Positions 58,977 through 64,000 of a stretch of 64,000 nt of DNA are shown here, in pieces. The stretch is from the NCBI GenBank assembly GCA_018061025.1, contig JAGOUY010000009.1, positions 1 to 64,000 of the forward strand, in the 5' to 3' direction. A program made the position numbers and the translations under genes. Positions within the stretch are counted from its first letter, which is position 1; the number at the start of each line of letters is the position of its first letter. This DNA comes from Patescibacteria group bacterium. Lineage in GTDB: Bacteria; Patescibacteriota; Patescibacteriia; 2-12-FULL-60-25. The notes below the pieces were generated by a model. The model was not told the origin of the DNA and did not search any database. It worked only from the letters and a program-made list of their open reading frames with translations.

Positions 58977-59585
58977 CTAGATAAAAGGTGAGGTGTCTAG
59001 TCTTTCTTCGAGTTGCGAGAGTATGGTTTTACCGGAATTTATTCCGTTGGTTATTCGTTTCTCGAAACTGTCACGGGATGAAATGCTGTTATGCATTATG
59101 TAATTTCTTTCTTCTTTGAATCTCCCTAGAGATTCAATCAGCTCTTTGGGAACGGTCGGGAAGCTTCTATCTGTCAGAGCGACAATGTCACCCAATGTGT
59201 AACCGGCTAAATATTGTATTACTGGGGGAATGATAATATGCCCTTCTGTAGAAGTTTGTTTTTCGAGTAGAGCTTGTGACTCCCCTTCGGTTTTCAATTT
59301 ATGCTTGTTACGAATTTTGCCAAGTACATGTTTTTTGATCGAAGATCGCTGTTCTTCGTTTAATTTCATGTATTCTTGATCTAGAACGCAGAGCAAAGCC
59401 TGTTCAATAGCAACCGTTAGGCTAAACAGCTGCAGGATTTTCCAGGCGAAAATTTCATCATTTAGATCAAATCCCTCTATATCCAGAGTATTTGCGTTGC
59501 TTTCCGCTATTCTCTTGAACAGCAGATATAGCTGAAACCCTTTAATAAAATTCTCATCCGAATGTTTTTTTATCTCTTGAGGCAT
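58977..59585 (-). CDS. Hypothetical helical protein, 202 aa
   Basis: No family recognised. Predominantly helical and charged, with no signal peptide. Features: FKRIAESNANTLDIEGFDLNDEIFAWKILQLFSLTVAIEQALLCVLDQEYMKL, then FPTVPKELIESLGRFKEERNYIMHNSIS. The FKEERNYIMHN motif is reminiscent of HEPN/MAE_28990-type RNase-like helical proteins (RxxxxH-like: RNYIMH), which would make it a possible RNA-targeting effector. It starts 12 nt downstream of the 59598 gene. Confidence 0.65.
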   Translation of the reverse strand: MPQEIKKHSDENFIKGFQLYLLFKRIAESNANTLDIEGFDLNDEIFAWKILQLFSLTVAIEQALLCVLDQEYMKLNEEQRSSIKKHVLGKIRNKHKLKTEGESQALLEKQTSTEGHIIIPPVIQYLAGYTLGDIVALTDRSFPTVPKELIESLGRFKEERNYIMHNSISSRDSFEKRITNGINSGKTILSQLEERLDTSPFI

Positions 59586-59597
59586 ACGTAGGTTGAC

Positions 59598-59990
59598 TTA
59601 TGTTTTTCTTTTTCTAATTGCCTTGAGCCTATTTAGTATCGAATGGTAGGTATCTACGAATCGCTTTCCGAGCGTTGGTGTACTGCCGTTTAGGTGGTTA
59701 TTTTGGATACCTAGTTTGAGTTGGTAGGCTATTAAAATCAAGACGAGGCCTGGCCATGGGTGAAAAAGCTGTGCCTGGAGAGGGAAGTCGCCCACTGTTA
59801 TGCCCGTGCCAGCTACTGATAAACCTATTATCAACGTTCCAATATATTCGAGGTGAATGACCCATCGTTCCGCCTGCTGTTTTTGAAAAAAATTCTTAGT
59901 AATTAGTAGCCAAAAAACACAATACCCAAGAAATAACAGTACGAATCCTGGCAGGTTGATACTAAGAGATATGTCGGGTGTTAGTTGCAT
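59598..59990 (-). CDS. Small polytopic membrane protein, 130 aa
   Basis: Three to four membrane helices (about 12-32, 45-65, 72-90) with a basic C-terminal tail (ILNRLKAIRKRKT). No family recognised. It probably forms an operon with the RNYIMH-containing helical protein that follows 12 nt downstream. A helical HEPN-like protein beside a membrane protein recalls two-gene abortive-infection units, but this is inference. Confidence 0.68.
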   Translation of the reverse strand: MQLTPDISLSINLPGFVLLFLGYCVFWLLITKNFFQKQQAERWVIHLEYIGTLIIGLSVAGTGITVGDFPLQAQLFHPWPGLVLILIAYQLKLGIQNNHLNGSTPTLGKRFVDTYHSILNRLKAIRKRKT

Positions 59991-60087
59991 ACGTGGTAAT
60001 ACATACTCTCAACTCTCGTATAGCGATAAGCATTCTTTAGGCGCGCGGCTAAGTGGCTCCCTATCGACGATGCAGCTACAAAGTATT

Positions 60088-60792
60088 TCAGGAGGACTCC
60101 ATCATTTTTCTAAGACCCTCATCTAGCGGAAGAACTTCCGGCAAGTTGATCGCGACACCCAAAAACCATCCATGCGCTGTTTCATGGACTCTACCGTCCT
60201 CCGCGGTTGTCGTATTACGAGTGGGAATGATACTAAACTGCTCAGCGAGCCCCGTGCATATACCGATAACCTGACCTTTTGTGTTTAGAATAGGTCCGCC
60301 ACTCTGTCCATCAAGAATAGGAAAGGATAGTTCAATGATAGGGTGGACTATATTTTTCCACCAACTCAATGGTTCATACGCTGTGCTAACGATGTTCCCC
60401 TGAAAAGCTCTCAGACGGATACGCTCCACTAATGTAGAGCTGCCTGCTCGTGTAGGTAGAGGGTAGCCGCAGCACGTTACGTTTTCTCCCAGAGATACCT
60501 CGGCACCAAAGGAAAAGAAATTCGCCGCTTGCGTAAATTTTCCATCGATTTTTACCGCAGCTATGTCGTATTTTTCACTCCTCCATACAACCTTTGCCAA
60601 CTTAGTAGCAGTCGTATTCAATCCCACCACGTCCACTACAGGCTGGTGAGAATCGGAAATAAGAGCCTCTTCCAACCCTTCCACTACGTGAGCCGCTGTT
60701 AAAAACAGGTCCTTTTTTACGGCGAAGCAGGTGCCAATACTATCGCCAGTTGGAGGAAGTATGGCTCGTATCGCAAGTTCTGGCTGTGTCAT
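60088..60792 (-). CDS. Trypsin-like serine protease, 234 aa
   Basis: S1-type protease fold with the catalytic triad visible: His in LTAAHVVEG, Asp in YDIAAVKID, Ser in LDGQSGGPI. No signal peptide, so it is probably cytoplasmic; such proteases often act as effectors or modules in bacterial conflict systems. It starts 6 nt after the stop of the 60799-61440 gene, indicating co-transcription. The mid region has CCGYPLP, with possible redox-sensitive cysteines. Confidence 0.9.
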   Translation of the reverse strand: MTQPELAIRAILPPTGDSIGTCFAVKKDLFLTAAHVVEGLEEALISDSHQPVVDVVGLNTTATKLAKVVWRSEKYDIAAVKIDGKFTQAANFFSFGAEVSLGENVTCCGYPLPTRAGSSTLVERIRLRAFQGNIVSTAYEPLSWWKNIVHPIIELSFPILDGQSGGPILNTKGQVIGICTGLAEQFSIIPTRNTTTAEDGRVHETAHGWFLGVAINLPEVLPLDEGLRKMMESS

Positions 60793-60798
60793 AACGCT

Positions 60799-61440
60799 CT
60801 AGCTACTGATAAATTTACAAAACTTAGAACCAAACTCGGTGAGGCCGCGAACCTTCACCTCTGCCCCAGACCCAAAATTCTGGTCTGATAGAACATACAG
60901 CAGGTTTCTACTACCCAAAGCAAGAAGCATGGGGTTGTATTTGTCGGCTACCTTTCCTCTAGGCCCCTCAAGCTCCATCTTTAATCCATCGACCATGTTT
61001 CTGGAAGAAGACGATCTCACCATGCCTTGTATAGTCGGCAAATCAATACTGCTCAGCTTTTTGGCCACCGGGCTGGTGTTTAAAAGACCGCCCTCCATCC
61101 ATAGGCTCAGGAGCTGAATCTCCTCTACAGATGTGCTTTCTAACGCACGTATTAGTCTCGTTTTTTCATCAAATTCAGACTCCACCCCTCTTGCAACATT
61201 GAGTAGTAGGTTCTTATAGAGGCTTCTCTTGGCTTCGGATGTTTCAATAACGAATTTCTGCACTACGTCTATCACGATAGCTTTAAACTGGTCGCTCATG
61301 ATAACTTCAGGAATTACGCGCGAATCTCCTCTCAGCGCTCCTATGATCTCGTCACACCGTTTTTGTGTGAACTCACTAATATAAAGACCTTGTCTTGAGA
61401 TGCTGTCTGCGACCAAATTTAATGAGGTATGTTTGTCCAT
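60799..61440 (-). CDS. Hypothetical partner of the protease, 213 aa
   Basis: No confident family. Mostly helical (DSISRQGLYISEFTQKRCDEIIGALRG; VQKFVIETSEAKRSLYKNLLLNVARGVES), ending LTEFGSKFCKFISS, which recalls the end of DUF4393/Abi-alpha-type proteins. ATG 61440 is used; the frame is open upstream from TTG 61452. Tight spacing with the protease (6 nt) suggests a functional pair. Confidence 0.7.
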   Translation of the reverse strand: MDKHTSLNLVADSISRQGLYISEFTQKRCDEIIGALRGDSRVIPEVIMSDQFKAIVIDVVQKFVIETSEAKRSLYKNLLLNVARGVESEFDEKTRLIRALESTSVEEIQLLSLWMEGGLLNTSPVAKKLSSIDLPTIQGMVRSSSSRNMVDGLKMELEGPRGKVADKYNPMLLALGSRNLLYVLSDQNFGSGAEVKVRGLTEFGSKFCKFISS

Positions 61441-61511
61441 AATCTTGAGCAAAATTACGCTACCCCCTAAGCGCGATACAGTGGAAAGCTGCTTTACATG
61501 CCTTTTCGTTC

Positions 61512-62072
61512 TTACATCTTCGACTTCCTATACCCTTTTGCCTTAGCCATCGCTTCTGTCTCGAAGCACGTCTTGCTCTTTAAGTTCATGCTCTTAATAA
61601 AATGGCTTCCTTGCAGGTGATAGATTTTACTCGCACCGTTGCCGACAATACGACAGTTAAAAAGCTGAGCGTATGTTTTTGGTGTACCTACAAAATACGT
61701 AGGCACTTTAACCACCGGCTTCGGTGCAACGGGGAACGGAGTAGGCGCGGACGATACAGGGACTACGGCAGGAACGGATTTAGGCAACGGGACAGGTGTT
61801 GGCGCTACGACTGGTGCCGGAGCAGGAGCAACGATAGGCCTAGGGGCGGGAGTAGGCTTCGCTCGTGTCGCTACCGGGCTATAGCTCCCATTTTGGCAGT
61901 ATTGGTTGTCGCTACAGCCAGAACAGTGTCCCGTATCACCGCAAACGTAGCTGCCGCTATCGGATGGACAGGAGTGCCAGGAATGACACCCTGAACGGTG
62001 TGCAGCCGCTGGCATCGCCAAGAAGGAAAGGATGGCTATAGAGGGCAGAAGGACGGACAAGAGTTTTTTCAT
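61512..62072 (-). CDS. Exported Pro-rich protein with Cys/His motif, 186 aa
   Basis: Signal peptide (1-24, ending PAAA). A conserved Cys/His motif follows at once (HRSGCHSWHSCPSDSGSYVCGDTGHCSGC), found near the N- or C-termini of diverse secreted proteins. A Pro/Ala/Val linker (~70-120) leads to a C-terminal module (YHLQGSHFIKSMNLKSKTCFETEAMAKAKGYRKSK), similar in plan to the end of 52299-52574. Likely a cell-surface or secreted protein. Confidence 0.82.
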   Translation of the reverse strand: MKKLLSVLLPSIAILSFLAMPAAAHRSGCHSWHSCPSDSGSYVCGDTGHCSGCSDNQYCQNGSYSPVATRAKPTPAPRPIVAPAPAPVVAPTPVPLPKSVPAVVPVSSAPTPFPVAPKPVVKVPTYFVGTPKTYAQLFNCRIVGNGASKIYHLQGSHFIKSMNLKSKTCFETEAMAKAKGYRKSKM

Positions 62073-62107
62073 ACGACGTAGAATAGCACTATTACAGGAT
62101 TGCGCAG

Positions 62108-62401
62108 CTAGTCATCCTTATTTTTCTTGTATATCCAATAACCCAACCCGCCAACCCCTGCTACGGTCGCCACTGTACCTAGACCGCTTCCAGAAGAGTC
62201 GTTCCCTCCGTGGCAATGTCTTGCGCCTTGCACTTCGCCCCATCGGCTACAGTTCGTCCTACAATAATGGCAACCATCTGCGGCCGTCCCACCTGGGTGA
62301 GCAGACGTTACCATAGGGAAAATCGTGGCGAGAAAAAGCAGAAGCATTATGAAAACGAGAGGACTAGAACAAGCTGTGAGATTGAGTAAGGCTTTTTTCA
62401 T
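62108..62401 (-). CDS. Exported YHYH-like Cys/His protein, 97 aa
   Basis: Signal-like hydrophobic N-terminus (~12-32, SPLVFIMLLLFLATIFPMVTSA), then HPGGTAADGCHYCRTNCSRWGEVQGARHCHGG, a compact Cys/His motif (HPGGTxxxGCHxCRxNC ... HCHGG). It ends with a Gly-rich membrane helix (TVATVAGVGGLGYWIYKK). ATG 62401 is preferred to ATG 62434. It neighbours another Cys/His exported protein, suggesting related roles. Confidence 0.78.
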   Translation of the reverse strand: MKKALLNLTACSSPLVFIMLLLFLATIFPMVTSAHPGGTAADGCHYCRTNCSRWGEVQGARHCHGGNDSSGSGLGTVATVAGVGGLGYWIYKKNKDD

Positions 62402-62430
62402 GGGTAGGGTTAGGGCAATCTCTTTGGAGT

Positions 62431-62862
62431 TCACCGTATTGGATGGCTAGTCATGTTAACGATTTGGTAGCTAGCGCCGATTTGTCTCAGTAGGACATAA
62501 TTTGTGCCCCCGCCCTCTTCCTTTGGTGCTGCGCATCTAAATACGATCGAATACCCTTCATCACCTTCTACGGCAAATTCCTTCTGCCCTTTTGTGAGAT
62601 GCTCTTCTAGGACACATGATTCCACCTCAGTCTTAAAAATATTTCTAGTAGCTTCGTCAAAGCGGAGGCGCTCATCACACGGACCAAGCGCCTCGTATAG
62701 CTTCGGACTCATGATAGCTTCAAGATCACGGCAGCTCTCTACGGAGGAGAGCTGCCTAAGTGCTTGGCGTGCTAACACTGCTTGTTCCTCAACTTTGTTT
62801 CCGCAGCCCGAGCCTGTAACGACTAGTAGCAAGGCCATCAATAAAGGAAGAGATGCTTTCAT
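62431..62862 (-). CDS. Putative lipoprotein, 143 aa
   Basis: Start at ATG 62862 gives the signal MKASLPLLMALLLVVTGSGC (lipobox TGSGC, Cys20). An open frame continues upstream to 62919 without a plausible signal. The mature region is helical with a Cys pair (SCRDLEA ... GPCDERL) and ends beta-rich (GGGTNYVLLRQIGASYQIVNMTSHPIR). No family recognised. Confidence 0.75.
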   Translation of the reverse strand: MKASLPLLMALLLVVTGSGCGNKVEEQAVLARQALRQLSSVESCRDLEAIMSPKLYEALGPCDERLRFDEATRNIFKTEVESCVLEEHLTKGQKEFAVEGDEGYSIVFRCAAPKEEGGGTNYVLLRQIGASYQIVNMTSHPIR

Positions 62863-62884
62863 ACGTACTCGCGGCAAAGATGAC

Positions 62885-63070
62885 CTAGAGATACTTCTCC
62901 ACCAACGCCTCACTAGCAAAAAGCGTAATTCCTAGGATGACCATGGCTGGCCTGACTACCCAAGGGCCGTACGTTCCCGCATTGGACGCGAAATGCCAAG
63001 CTACAATGGCAATCACCACAATAATCACTACTTGAAGCATGGTTTTCTGATTTGTTTGCATAATTTTCAT
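62885..63070 (-). CDS. Small two-helix membrane protein, 61 aa
   Basis: Two hydrophobic segments (~12-30, LQVVIIVVIAIVAWHFA, and ~38-56, WVVRPAMVILGITLFASEAL). No family recognised. It starts 3 nt after the stop of the 63074-63730 gene, so it is in the same operon. M4 (63061) is an alternative start. Confidence 0.6.
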   Translation of the reverse strand: MKIMQTNQKTMLQVVIIVVIAIVAWHFASNAGTYGPWVVRPAMVILGITLFASEALVEKYL

Positions 63071-63073
63071 AGC

Positions 63074-63730
63074 TTATAAATTTCCTCTCCGAATCTCATC
63101 GCGTACAAGGGCGTTCATGCACGGATAATGCCCAATATCGCGCTGAAAGCTCGGCATGTCGTCAGACCGACGACTGATGTACGCCTTTACCCTAAAACGA
63201 AGCTCAGGTGGGATAGGCTTTTCTTCTTCAATAGCGGAAAGCAGTTCAGGCGAAAGAGTAGAAGCTTGCACCGTTACCGGCTCCACTGGCGGCCTATAGA
63301 TTGGGAGATATTTCCCAATTTGTTCCGTGGCTTCTAATAGGTTTTCCGCTGAAGTATGTTTCAGCATTGCCCCCCATTGAATAGCGTCTATCTTATTGAG
63401 AAGTTTTCTCTCTATCTCATCAAGGTTCCACCAATCTTTGATGTCTTCATCTCTCACGCCTTCCTTGCGTCTCAAGTTTAAGAAACGACATGCTTCTGGG
63501 TCTTTTTTCGCTTCCAAGTCGAGGAGGTTGTCGCCCTGATTGAAACATTCGCTAGTAAAGCCTTCCTGGATCGCTTCTTCTCGACATTGCTCCAACAATT
63601 GGTTAAAGCTGCTTACCGCTTCTGCTTGAGGAAGCCCCATGCTTTGAAAAAACTCTACGCCCACAGCAGAACTTCTCTTCTTGATTACAGCCATTCTCAT
63701 GTCACCCAAAAGGTCATTCATGAATCCCAT
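63074..63730 (-). CDS. Hypothetical protein, 218 aa
   Basis: No family recognised. Soluble and helical, with charged segments (LDLEAKKDPEACRFLNLRRKEGVRDEDIKDWWNLDEIERKLLNKID). It starts 2 nt after the stop of 63733-63909 and ends 3 nt before the small membrane gene, so the three form a tightly packed operon. The N-terminus MGFMNDLLGDMRMAVIKK is basic and amphipathic. Confidence 0.65.
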   Translation of the reverse strand: MGFMNDLLGDMRMAVIKKRSSAVGVEFFQSMGLPQAEAVSSFNQLLEQCREEAIQEGFTSECFNQGDNLLDLEAKKDPEACRFLNLRRKEGVRDEDIKDWWNLDEIERKLLNKIDAIQWGAMLKHTSAENLLEATEQIGKYLPIYRPPVEPVTVQASTLSPELLSAIEEEKPIPPELRFRVKAYISRRSDDMPSFQRDIGHYPCMNALVRDEIRRGNL

Positions 63731-63732
63731 AT

Positions 63733-63909
63733 TTAGGACGTACGATCGTCAGTCTTTGACGAATTTTTTGGGAAAAACTGCCCTGAACGAAACGTGACGT
63801 CATGTTTTTTCTCTGCCTCTTTGATTATCCTGTCTCTTTTGGCAAATAGTCTGAATATAAACACGATTACTACCCCAATACCGATAACGGAACCGATGAA
63901 TTCGCCCAT
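63733..63909 (-). CDS. Small single-helix membrane protein, 58 aa
   Basis: MGEFIGSVIGIGVVIVFIFRLF is a membrane helix, followed by a charged tail (AKRDRIIKEAEKKHDVTFRSGQFFPKNSS). First gene of the three-gene operon. ATG 63909 is preferred; the frame is open further upstream. Confidence 0.55.
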   Translation of the reverse strand: MGEFIGSVIGIGVVIVFIFRLFAKRDRIIKEAEKKHDVTFRSGQFFPKNSSKTDDRTS

Positions 63910-64000
63910 AGAATTAAAATTAGATTTAGTAAAAACAAAAAGGACAACCATCTGGTTGTCTGGACCCAAGCAAAGCAGGGTTACTGCTAGGCCTGTTTGT

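Overview
The window looks like a chromosome segment of a Candidate Phyla Radiation (Patescibacteria, Parcubacteria-type) bacterium. The support is indirect: a T4SS-pilin gene, three TrmB-like regulators, DUF2207 and DUF4230 membrane proteins, a solitary YvcK, many small orphan proteins, and no biosynthetic operons. No 16S rRNA is present, so the lineage (for example Uhrbacteria or Magasanikbacteria) is an inference. GC content is mosaic: the core is moderate, while several accessory genes (41.2-42.2 kb, 48.4-49.6 kb) are clearly GC-rich.

Layout. 0-3 kb: two orphan genes with their own promoters, then palindromic repeats. 3-11 kb: uvrA, a DsbA-like oxidoreductase in one unit with a cysteine-rich T4SS-pilin fusion, secG and an oligopeptide-binding protein. 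11-19.3 kb: a small orphan gene, orphan antitoxin-like genes, tRNA-Leu, RNase J, a GIY-YIG gene between two palindromic repeats, a TrmB-like regulator, trpS and rnpB. 19.4-21.8 kb: a tandem pair of unknown Cys-motif paralogues. 21.8-32.7 kb: membrane proteins, a BASS transporter, tRNA-Ala, a second TrmB, an Ig-like surface protein, yvcK and a NUDIX hydrolase. 32.8-46.1 kb: orphans, an alternative-oxidase homologue, a receiver-domain protein, a queuosine-precursor transporter, a third TrmB, an EEP-family protein, a Tat-type secreted protein, an Asp/Ala-rich lipoprotein, a histidine phosphatase and a PEP-synthase/RPH-like phosphotransferase. 46.2-57.0 kb: a mobile or defence island with an expanded HigBA operon, GC-rich lipoproteins, an AbiE system whose toxin is frameshifted and carries a WYL-like tail, phage-like small proteins, a structured RNA locus, a replication or regulatory wHTH protein, an excisionase and a tyrosine integrase. 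57-64 kb: secreted and membrane proteins, a trypsin-like protease operon and small cysteine-rich exported proteins.

Two kinds of gene start coexist. Many core genes have a -10-like hexamer exactly 9 nt before the ATG (8855, 14910, 17730, 24244, 26649, 30070, 31983), which implies leaderless or nearly leaderless mRNA. About fifteen orphan genes instead carry a near-consensus TTGACN-N16/17-TANNNT promoter, a leader of about 30-260 nt and usually an AGGAG-type ribosome-binding site. Each stands alone among core genes. This suggests a large cargo of acquired, self-contained single-gene units. The two GC-rich lipoprotein loci resemble lipoproteins of Myxococcota-like bacteria.
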